Positions 55,553 to 64,000 of a DNA stretch of 64,000 nucleotides are shown in pieces. Under the pieces are notes generated by a model, which was given only the letters and a program-made list of their open reading frames with translations, made no database searches and was not told the DNA's origin. The DNA is from Biomphalaria glabrata. Its lineage: Eukaryota > Mollusca > Gastropoda > Planorbidae. The translations under genes were made by a program, and so were the position numbers. Positions within the stretch are counted from its first letter, which is position 1; the number at the start of each line of letters is the position of its first letter. The DNA lies in the NCBI RefSeq assembly GCF_947242115.1, contig NC_074719.1, forward strand, positions 46,925,384-46,989,383, written 5' to 3'.

Positions 55553-56529
55553 AATATGTGCTAGGACATTATAATATTGATTACTGGAGGAACATATGAT
55601 ACTTCTAAAACAAATTTATTTAGAAAGCCTACTGTTAGACTATTGTTGGAACACTTAGTATATAGAATAAAGAAAATATTGAAATATTAGACAAAGTTGT
55701 AAATTTGATTCTTAATTGAAGCATATCTTTTCAGTAGACTAGTGACACTTTGGCTACCTGAAGACCTATTACATTTTCCCAAGTTCTTGGCTTAGTGCAT
55801 TGGTACTATAAGATAATAGTCTTTGGACATTAAATTTCTTTTTTTAGAATTACAGTAATAAAAGGGGGACTGCAGAGGAAAAAAAGTTTAAAATTTAATG
55901 ATAAAACATGATGTTACGCAACATTTAATGAAACGAAATGTGTACGGCATAAATGTACAATACTAATTAAAGGCCAGTATATGTTTTCCTTTATCATTTA
56001 ACGTTTGATTCCACTTGTGTTAATACACCTCATTTTTATGCAAGCAAATCTACACAACCGCTAAAATACTTATTGGTATCTACGTTATTTATCAGATAAC
56101 TGTAAGTTTAATTTTTTAAAACATTGAATAAAGAAGAGATATGTAAATCTTATCTTATATAATACAGACGTTACTTCAAAAAAGAAGATGGTTACATCCT
56201 ACGCGTCCTAAAAGTAATAAAAACTAATACAGAAAACAGTGCAGTCAAGATTTGACCATCTTTAAATTTGTTCTAAATTCAGAAAATATTTGTAACAAAA
56301 AATCCTTTTTAAAAATGTTATTGATACCGGTACTGTTTCTTTTTTAATGGTAAACCTTCTTCCTCTCAAAATAAAAACGACTGTTGCTAAAGACGGATTA
56401 GTTGTAACAAGTGACGCCCAGTTTTTGAAGGTCATGTAAATTTCTAACACATGTCATGGCCCGGATGAGCAACAAAATGTATCGAGTCTTCAACACACAT
56501 TGTAACATTCGTTTCAAGAGGATGAATAG
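55553..56529. other. spacer
   Basis: AT-rich. A dispersed motif at 56155-56215 (TACAGACGTTACTTCAAAAA, GAAGATGGTTACATCCTACG) also occurs at 20135 and, inverted, at 26150. No gene seen. Confidence 0.5.
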
Positions 56530-56590
56530 CACCACGTCACGAGCCAGATATGACGTCACGAGCTGGATATGACGTCACGAGCTGGATATG
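56530..56590. promoter_or_regulatory. 19-bp tandem repeat with CRE palindromes
   Basis: Three units of ATGACGTCACGAGCTGGAT (first diverged). TGACGTCA, the full CRE/ATF palindrome, occurs at 56551-56558 and 56570-56577, and a CACGTCA half-match is at 56533. Function is not shown. Confidence 0.45.
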
Positions 56591-56634
56591 ACTAGTAGTT
56601 TGGACATCTCCGGTCAGTAATACATTGTTACATA

Positions 56635-57150
56635 TAAATGGTAATCTATGTACTCCCATATGGTGGTGAAAGTTGGACACTGAACGCTGAGGCCGAAAGA
56701 AGAATTCAAACTTTTGAGAGTAAATGAGTTTGTTTTTTTTAACTAGTCTGGCTGTCAAAAAGGATGAACTTCTCAATACTGTGAATAGACGAAAGCTGAG
56801 CAAGTTCGGTTCAATTGTTTGTTGTTTGTAAAATGTTTTACATGTTTCGGATGTTCCTTCAGAGTTTACTTCCTAGTCCAAACCTCCCGCAGGACGACGG
56901 GGGATGGGAGCGGGCAGAGTTTGAACCCTCGACCGTCGATAAATCCGAACGACAGTCCAGCACGCAAACCGCACGACCAGGCAGCCATCCAATTGTAGTT
57001 GGCTGTCAAAAGTCATCCTTCAGGGTACACTGAAGGGAGCACAAAGAACGGGTCGTCCAAAGAAAAGTTGGCAGGACTATGTGAACGGCCTTGACATCTT
57101 GCTAAGAACATCCGGGGAAGTGGAAGGGATTAGGTGAAGTGACATGTCCA
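56635..57150 (+). mobile_element. LINE 3' fragment with nested SINE
   Basis: Codons read GGESWTLNAEAERRIQTFE, KDELLNTVNRRKLSKFG, then, after the SINE at 56819-56989, VLQGTLKGAQRTGRPKKSWQ, DYVNGLDILLRTS. This is the usual C-terminal end of RTE/CR1-like ORF2 proteins. Frame breaks are present. Confidence 0.75.
56819..56989 (-). mobile_element. SINE family A with 7-bp target duplication
   Basis: CAATTGT at 56812-56818 and 56990-56996 flanks the copy. Minus strand: GGATGGCTGCCTGGTCGTGC (A box), GGGTTCAAACTC (B box), CTGCGGGAGGTTTGGACTAG and ACATGTAAAACATTTTAC. It is the best full-length family A copy. Confidence 0.9.
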
Positions 57151-57202
57151 ACCCTACGTCGAAAGTCAAAGGGACGGAAGAAATGCCAGAGATTGTTCGT
57201 AT

Positions 57203-57330
57203 TGGTTGTCTGCTTGTTCATGTGGTATTCTATTTAAACTGTCGCCTCGGTGGTCAAGGTTCGAACCCTACCCACCTCCACCCCCCCCCCCACAGTCCCG
57301 TTGGATGTTTATGCTAGGATGTAAATAAAA
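57203..57330 (+). mobile_element. SINE family A, diverged copy
   Basis: TTGGTTGTCTGCTTGTTCAT (head), GGTTCGAACCCTACC (intact B box), a C run, then GCTAGGATGTAAATAAA. The 3' part is lost. Confidence 0.7.
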
Positions 57331-57779
57331 ACAAAATGTTGTTATTCGTGCTGTACAGTCAACATTCAGACATTAACAACTGAGATGCTTTGAACTAATC
57401 AACAAAGTCCAATGACTCATTAGATCAGCAATAGGCCTAATAGGTCAGGCTTTGCATATAGTCCACACTGTGGCACATCTGACCTGTCAACCAGTCATTA
57501 ACACTGATGGAGTCGTGTCTAATATAATATAAATAAATAATAGGTCTGGTTGGGAGATTTGTAAACAATGTTTATTCTTCCTTAATTGTGAAAACCATTG
57601 CAACGCAGACGACCGCATGCCAAGGGCGATGAAGAGAATAGATTAGATTTGCGGTCGAGGGGCGGACTGGGCTCTAGGTCGGCAGCCAGTCTAGGAGATA
57701 GAAACTCCAAAATAAAGCCTACAGCCTTTTGATGTCTACAGCTATCTCAGACTACTGAGCCACTGTGGTCGACACTTGA

Positions 57780-58215
57780 CATAAAGAAGGGTTTTGGTCT
57801 GTGCACTCCATATTCCACTATAAATAGACAGTGCAGGCTGGATGCCTTGCAGTGTGTCTCGAATCACCCCGAGTACCGAATCTTCTTTGGTGATTGTAAT
57901 GGAAGACTGCGTAAAAGAGGTGCCTTATGCACTATAAAGATCAACTCAGGCGCCATTTCACCCTCAATGGCATAGAGGAAAGTAGCTGGCAGCAGATGGT
58001 CTCTGTGAGAGACGGAGAGCTCCCACAAAGGTTACGGGACTCATATTTGAGACCCAAAAGAAAGCCCTTATGGAAGACAGGCGCAGAAGACGGAAAGAAA
58101 ATTTAAATAGACCGCCGGCGGATAACGGCTTTGTCTGCACGAGATGCGGAAAAACATGCAGGTCGCAACTGAATTTGCGCAGTCATGTGAAACACTGGAC
58201 TCATCCTTAATCTTT
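57780..58215 (+). mobile_element. LINE 3' region with C-terminal zinc finger
   Basis: One frame ends in ETQKKALMEDRRRRRKENLN, RPPADNGFVCTRCGKTC, RSQLNLRSHVKHWTHP. The last part has a C2H2-like C-x2-C...H-x2-H pattern, as found at the end of several mollusc and flatworm LINE ORF2 proteins. Upstream codons (CRLDALQCVSNHPEYRIFFG) are in another frame. An older related scrap is at 10335. Confidence 0.65.
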
Positions 58216-58545
58216 GGAGTAGAAGACATGGACATTGTTATTAAACTTGTAGAATGTGGGGGGGGGGGGGCGGACGTAACAGCCGAAAACTTTTCTTGTT
58301 AATTGAAAACATTTTTAGTCGATTGATACGTTAAGAAGGTCTACAATTTTTTTTTAGTTTTAAAGACATTACTACTTGCACGAAGTCATAACTAAAGTAA
58401 ACATTGCTTTAAAATAATTACTTACAAAATTATAACATTACTTGTATTAGAATGTCTTTTTTTCAATGCACCCATACATACAGACTACTCGATTTCTTTG
58501 TCACACACTTTTATTTCTGTGTGGAGGCCCACAAACGTGTTCTTC
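58216..58545. other. spacer
   Basis: A G run at 58258-58270. No gene seen. Confidence 0.4.
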
Positions 58546-58547
58546 AA

Positions 58548-58785
58548 CCCGGACCCACGCTGGCTACGCCACTGCATTGCATATTATTCTTTCAATCAAA
58601 GACTGTTGGCTTGTGTAGTCCCCGATCTAGCACTATATTTTTTTAGTAACCCGTGGCAACCCGGACCCACGCTTGCTACGCCACTGCATTGCATATTATT
58701 CTTTCAATCAAAGACTGTTCGCTTGTGTAGTCCCCGATCTAGCACTATATATATATATTTTTTTTTTAGTAACTCGTGGGAAGAC
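58548..58785. repeat. 117-bp tandem duplication
   Basis: CAACCCGGACCCACGC, TGGCTACGCCACTGCATTGC, ATATTATTCTTTCAATCAAA, TAGTCCCCGATCTAGCACTA occurs twice with few differences. TACGCCACTG resembles the end of CAGTGGCGTAGC-type MITEs such as the one at 60019. Confidence 0.85.
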
Positions 58786-58789
58786 TAAA

Positions 58790-59330
58790 GCTAGAAAAGT
58801 CTCTATGGTGTTTGTTTGAACCATCACTTGACATCACGTTTGCTGAACACACGTACTTAACCCGACATAAACAATTCAAGAACTTGACAACTCCATTGGA
58901 CCTCATTCACCAATCGTAAACAAACAACATTATCATAGCAAATACATTACTAACACTGTACAGTTGGCAACAACATTAACACTGTCTTTACAAAAACCTA
59001 GTCTTGCTCCGCCTGACTTCATACACCGTGCTTCTCGCCTCGTACTGGTCACATTGCGAGGTAACGTGAAGTCTCGTCTTTCTGACACACTCGCTCTTAT
59101 ATAATGTCTCTACTGGCCTTCTAGAATCGAATGGAACGTTCTTGACCACTCAGAATGATCACAATAGCCGAGACTTGCGTGCGTAATATTTACACACAGG
59201 TCGTTGCCGAACTGGCGTGTACTGTCACTGGTCACAGTTGACCGATCGTCCTGCGCTGGATTGGGGCGATTTGGGAAGGCTAAAAACACACAGCACTACC
59301 CCCATCTGTGTCACCACCAGGTTTACAACA
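58790..59330. other. possible dispersed element, unclassified
   Basis: CAAGAACTTGACAACTC at 58877 parallels 18320, and the sequence is richer in GC than its flanks. It may be a non-coding terminal repeat of an old retroelement. No ends were found. Confidence 0.25.
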
Positions 59331-59592
59331 ATATATATATATTTATATTCGGCCTTCTTTCCGTCCTCTTTTAGACGTAACCCTAGGGGTGACTGCATGC
59401 TTAGGGGAGCTGAAGCGCTGTAAAGGCCTATCGGGTGCCATGATGATGTTCGCCTTCACTAGCTTAGATGAAAGCAGGGAACAGGCCGCTGGAGAGAAAT
59501 TAAAGTCCCAAAGAAAAGCCCCTTCCAAAGGCATGCACGGAGGACGAAAAAATAACTTAGGCCTAAGTCTTTAAGTCTGCACCGGGTGGAGC

Positions 59593-59900
59593 CAGGGCCG
59601 GATTTAAGTACGTGGAGGCCCCAGGGCAAGATTTTGTGGAAGCCCCTACAATTTTTCAAAAGCTTTAAGATCCACTTATGAATGATTATATCTAAAAGCA
59701 TGTTATATTTTAGAAGAAAGAAACAGTTCTTATAAATTTAATCTCACTTTCCCTTTAAACAATAAATAATATGTATATTTTAGTTTAAAAAGTGTAGGCC
59801 TATAATTTTTCAGTTTTTGGAGTGAAAAGCCCTCACTGACGAAAACCCGGAGATGCACCGGTGAAAGCGCATTAAAAAGATAACCCGAGAGCTTTAGGCA
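59593..59900. mobile_element. MITE fragment related to 18645-19161
   Basis: CAGGGCCGGATTTAAGTACG, TGGAGGCCCCAGGGCAAGAT, TTTTGTGGAAGCCCC, ATCCACTTATGAATGATTAT and GAAGAAAGAAACAG parallel the left part of the 517-bp MITE. The right end was not found. Confidence 0.7.
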
Positions 59901-60018
59901 AACGAAACAATCTATCTATAAATATGGCAACATTTAACAAGGTGGACGCGTTGAAAATCAACAAAAATTTAGTGTGAATGACATAATAACAAATATCAAT
60001 GCATTAAATCGGGACAGT

Positions 60019-60213
60019 CAGAGGCGTAGCTAGGAATTTTCCATTGTTTGGGGTTCCGGGGGGCTTGACCTCTTTGGGGTCCCTGCATTTTGCGTAATAT
60101 TTATTTTTTTAATGTAAAAAAACCCCACTAATTTGGGGGCCCCCTCAAGTGAGGCCCGGGGGGATTTTCAAATTCTCCCCCCTCCTTCTCATCCCACTCT
60201 AGCTACGCCACAG
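60019..60213. mobile_element. 195-bp hAT-type MITE
   Basis: Flanks GGGACAGT (60011-60018) and GGGACAGG (60214-60221). Ends CAGAGGCGTAGCTAGGA and CTCTAGCTACGCCACAG are inverted repeats. The interior is rich in GGGG/CCCC blocks. Confidence 0.8.
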
Positions 60214-60221
60214 GGGACAGG

Positions 60222-60829
60222 AGACATCCAGCCGGAAGAAAACGATTTATGACTTAATAAGGTGGACAACTCACGAATAGAGAGACAATAGGATGATACA
60301 CAGTTGTCTCCGTTGAACTAATACGAAATGATAGAGCATGCTTAATAACACTCCTGCAGGACTATAATGAGACACGGCTGTAGTGTAAACGAAAATTCGT
60401 AAAAATGGAAAAAGACTGAAATATATCTTGTAGCAAGAAGCTTATTCAAAATCGAGGTCAATTAGTTTACTTTGTGCAGAACCACAGTCCTTACATGTCT
60501 ACGATCTATTGGCATATCAAGAAGGGGATGACGAGGATAATGTACACAAAGGGCTTTCTATTAGAGAAAACTACAAAACATTGCAACACGAGAGACAGTG
60601 AAGTGTTACAGTAATGCAGCTAATTTTTGTTGTAAATATATCATCACATAATCTTTGATGCTCTCGCTGAGAGCATAAGGCCTGAGTCAGCCTTTAACAA
60701 GAGAAAGATAGCCATATAAGTAATAATTACTTTAGAATTCGTTAGATAGGACAATTTTAAATTGAATTAAAAAAGTAAACAAATTGGACAGAACACAAAT
60801 CTTGTAGGTAAACGTTGTTGTTTGATGAG
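60222..60829. other. spacer
   Basis: No gene or repeat recognised. Confidence 0.45.
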
Positions 60830-61575
60830 TGGAGTGTTACTGGTAGAACGTCAGATTTACTAGTTGAACGCCAGTTACTGGTTAAACGTCAGAGTTACTA
60901 GTTGAACGCCAGTTACTGGTTGAACAGCAGAGTTACTAGTTGAACGCCAGTTACTGGTTAAACGTCAGAGTTACTAGTTGAACGCCAGTTACTGGTTAAA
61001 CGTCAGAGTTACTAGTTGAACGCCAGTTACTGGTTGAACAGCAGAGTTACTAGTTGAACGCCAGTTACTGGTTAAACGTCAGAGTTACTAGTTGAACGCC
61101 AGTTACTGGTTAAACGTCAGAGTTACTAGTTGAACGCCAGTTACTGGTTAAACGTCAGAGTTACTAGTTGAACGCCAGTTACTGGTTAAACAGCAGAGTT
61201 ACTAGTTGAACGCCAGTTACTGGTTAAACGTCAGAGTTACTAGTTGAACGCCAGTTACTGGTTAAACGTCAGAGTTACTAGTTGAACGCCAGTTACTGGT
61301 TGAACAGCAGAGTTACTAGTTGAACGCCAGTTACTGGTTAAACGTCAGAGTTACTAGTTGAACGCCAGTTACTGGTTAAACGTCAGAGTTACTAGTTGAA
61401 CGCCAGTTACTGGTTAAACGTCAGAGTTACTAGTTGAACGCCAGTTACTGGTTGAACGTCAGAGTTACTAGTTGAGCGCCAGTTACTGGTTAAACGTCAG
61501 AGTTACAAGTTGAACGCCAGTTACAGGTTAAACGTCAGAGTTACTAGTTGAACGCCAGTTACTGGTTGAACAGCA
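60830..61575. repeat. 38-bp minisatellite, about 19 copies
   Basis: Unit AGAGTTACTAGTTGAACGCC plus AGTTACTGGTTAAACGTC. The halves resemble each other, so the 38-bp unit is itself a diverged dimer of about 19 bp. A TTGAACAGC variant of the second half appears at intervals. Confidence 0.97.
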
Positions 61576-61632
61576 GATTTTGTTCACTTCTAGGAAGACA
61601 AACATTGGGCCTTATCATTTCGAGGCCTCATG

Positions 61633-61905
<273 letters not shown>

Positions 61906-62574
61906 AGGGATTCACTGCATTAAATGACGACCAATTTGTGATTTAATTAGGTCTACTCGCACTGTTCAGCGTGCGCCAGGCAGGTGACAAAAAAAAAGCA
62001 GTGACAAAAAGGAGGGCACTCATGGAACTTGCATTCGATGTGATCGCAGAGAATCCACTGTGTTGCTTTATATATTCTTTAGTGACAGTTTCGTGACTTT
62101 GTTTTGTAACACTGATTTGCTTTCATTTTGTCATTAGTATAGGGATTTATTGAAAAGTTCTGTCGGAGTCTTATTTCACCATCAAGTTCATAGTGATCAT
62201 CTTCATCATTATCTCTGACCTTTGACTTTTGTCGCACGGGTGCTGTGACGATTTCAAAAAAATAGGTTCTTTAATCTGATTTACATAGGATTACCAAAAC
62301 AAAAGAATCTCGGAAGCAGCTTACGTGAATTTTAATGTGTGAAATTGACGATTCTATTTTGTTTTCTTTTGGGACATTCTTTTTTTTTCTTTTTAAAAGG
62401 ACGCAGCTACAAACTGTCTAGTTTCTAATTTAATATCAGTTTGTGGCAGAAAATTGCAATAAAACTTTCGTAAAGGCACTCTACTGTATTGGAAAATATC
62501 AAGCTTTATATCGTGAAAGAAAGTCTACAAGCCTATTTCGCATTTAGGACTATAAGAGCAGTAGACTCAACAAA
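61906..62574. other. 5' flank of the candidate secreted-protein gene
   Basis: TATATATT at about 62067 and TTTATATCG at 62505 are TATA-like, but neither can be tied to a start site. No repeat is recognised. Confidence 0.35.
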
Positions 62575-62626
62575 ATGATTTGGAAAATGAAGACCTTTCT
62601 GGGTTCAGTGATTTTGCTATCAACGT
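62575..62626 (+). CDS. candidate first coding exon, signal peptide
   Basis: ATG at 62575 opens 17 codons plus one base, MIWKMKTFLGSVILLST(C), then a perfect GTAAGT donor at 62627. The short basic N-terminus and hydrophobic core look like a signal peptide cut near the exon end, as in many secreted mollusc proteins whose first coding exon carries only the leader. No stop precedes the donor. The following exons are not recognised in the remaining 1.4 kb and probably lie beyond the window. The alternative is a chance ATG plus donor. Confidence 0.45.
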
Positions 62627-63240
62627 GTAAGTAACATTTTAACAAATCAATTAGGTCTGCTTTTAATGTTCATTGTGTGTTCATTTTAGAGAGTCCATCC
62701 GATTGCTTTTTTTTTTGCATTGTAGCCTACTGGTATTTAATCAAAGTCCAAAACACAGCAATAGGAGAAACTGTAATTTCTTTTTTGTCTTTCGAGTTTC
62801 GGATTTTTTTTTTCAGAAATAATTAGTCAAATTTACTGTACGGCGGAAGGGTTCAAACACGAACCATCGTAACGACAGTCCGAGGCGCATACCATAAGAC
62901 CAGGCACTGGCAGGCAGCTATCCATATTTCACATTATATGGACTGCAGTTCCTTAAGTAGGCTATCTGTCAAAAATCATCTTATTTTACGTTTTAAAGAA
63001 TGGTCAATGTTTTGTTATGTTTTAGAAATATAGATTCGATATTATATTATTAGCGATATCTATTGATAGTTTATCTGAAAATTAATAATTAATAAATATA
63101 AAATAAATATAAATAATAAATATAAAGATTGGGTGGGGAGGGGGGGGGACATATTTGTGAATTAAAAAAAAAAGAACAAAGAGTGTAAATAAAAATCTTA
63201 AATTTAAAAACAGAAAATTAAGAGACGTCCTTTCATCTTC
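62627..63240. other. putative intron 1 with SINE A fragment
   Basis: AT-rich with a family A SINE piece at 62838 and a G run at 63140. No exon recognised. Confidence 0.4.
62838..62930 (-). mobile_element. SINE family A, truncated copy
   Basis: CGGCGGAAGGGTTCAAACAC (B box), CGACAGTCCGAGGCGCATAC and AAGACCAGGCA..GGCAGCTATCC, in minus orientation. Confidence 0.65.
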
Positions 63241-63685
63241 TAAATTGGACCAGCAACACAATCAATTCAAAACATTCTTTTCAAGAAAACATTTCAACAT
63301 AGCCGCCTTGCCCATTTCTACCCCGCCTACATGGCTATATTTGAATGAGCTTCATGAACAGAAATGTCTAAGAAAAATCGGAAAAATCTTGGAAGCCACC
63401 CGCTCCATCAGAAGTGGTTGCGAAGTGGGCTACTACTGTCAATCATGACAAGAACAGAGCGGTACAAAAACTCGTCCGTACCTTACTCGGTCAGACTTAT
63501 ATCAACGCCAGTCGTTGATCAGGAAACATGAAAAGGACCAAAATGCCTGAGTGTAATCGCTGAATGAACTCTTTAAGTTGTGTCTGTTCTATTTATTTAT
63601 GTGTATGTTTCTGTTGTGTTGTCTTTATATGAGAAAAGAGTCCAAATTTCCATGTGGATCAATGAAGCAGTCTTAGTCTTAGTAT
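63241..63685 (+). mobile_element. LINE 3' end, CR1/L2-like
   Basis: Codons read LNELHEQKCLRKIGKILE and, in another frame, TRTERYKNSSVPYSVRLIS, matching the ...R..RT.RYKNSF.P..IRLLN motif near the end of CR1/L2-like ORF2. The 3' end is TTTCCATGTGGATCAATGAA then TCTTAGTCTTAG. Frame breaks are present. Confidence 0.65.
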
Positions 63686-64000
63686 TTATTGCGTTGCAAC
63701 AGTCAAAACGATGATCCCCCACCCCCACCCCCATATAAAAATTAATATGCAGCCTCGTTTGCTCTTCACATTATCGGCCAGTGTCTCCTCCTACTTTGGG
63801 CTTATTATAACTTGTTCTACCGTCGCCAGGAGAAAGCTCTTTACAACTCAAAAGCAGTGTTCCCCCAACCCCCCCCCCCCAAGCCCACTAAAAAGTGACA
63901 AAGGGCAGCGCCAACATACTTTTTTGTTTTCCATCTAGAGCCGAGGTTCTCAATGTAACTGGTCTTTTGACGTGGTATTAGTATTACACAAAAGACTGGT
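63686..64000. other. spacer at window edge
   Basis: C runs at 63715-63732 and 63869-63880. GCCGAGGTTCTCAATG at 63941 resembles a hAT terminus, but the element would lie outside the window. Confidence 0.35.

Overview
This looks like nuclear DNA of an intron-bearing animal. It is AT-rich, with sparse short exons bounded by GT..AG signals and a heavy load of tRNA-derived SINEs, non-LTR retrotransposons (LINEs), hAT DNA transposons and long tandem arrays. The recurrent SINE families, the LINE types and the many TAGATCTAG-rich tracts resemble what I know of gastropod molluscs, especially freshwater snails such as Biomphalaria or Bulinus. That attribution rests on recall, not on a search. I see no intact full-length host protein gene in the window.

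Layout. (1) 0.4-10.3 kb (+): remains of a galactocerebrosidase (GALC, glycoside hydrolase family 59) gene. At least eleven exon relics lie in the correct order and mostly keep their splice sites. They carry frame breaks, a retroposon insertion inside one exon, and lack most of the C-terminal lectin-like domain, so this is an unprocessed pseudogene. (2) 10.8-17.6 kb: a 35-bp minisatellite containing a 1,858-bp higher-order unit present three times, apparently identical. (3) 18.2-22.3 kb: nested DNA transposons, including a 517-bp hAT-type MITE and a 2.1-kb hAT-like element hosting two further insertions. (4) 22.9-27.2 kb: a decayed Mutator-like transposase gene (-), TAGATCTAG-rich sequence, and a possible promoter with paired NRF1-like motifs. 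(5) 27.6-32.4 kb: a degenerate short-period repeat followed by about 20 copies of a 222-224-bp satellite. (6) 34.1-38.3 kb: a long inverted-repeat element, then a 1,978-bp non-autonomous hAT with an 8-bp target duplication. (7) 38.3-41.3 kb (-): relic of a SWIM/YqaJ-type gene split by an RNase H-bearing LINE. (8) 42.3-44.6 kb: a ZBED5-like hAT element with recognisable transposase pieces (-). (9) 45-53 kb: SINEs, LINE pieces, one exon resembling a family S9 peptidase propeller, and small minisatellites. (10) 53.7-55.5 kb: a 49-bp minisatellite. (11) 56.5-64 kb: more nested LINE/SINE/MITE material, a 38-bp minisatellite, a long compound microsatellite, a candidate first exon encoding a signal peptide (62.6 kb, +), and a LINE tail.

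The window therefore reads as a graveyard around at least three decayed coding loci (GALC, SWIM/YqaJ, S9 peptidase-like), plus the possible start of a secreted-protein gene near its right end. The main biological content is how repeats are layered. Several insertions can be dated relative to one another by intact target duplications. I did not find a convincing new cellular system. The least explained structures are the 1,858-bp higher-order repeat, the 222-bp satellite that stays open in one frame, and the 28-bp-TIR element with a 5-bp target duplication.
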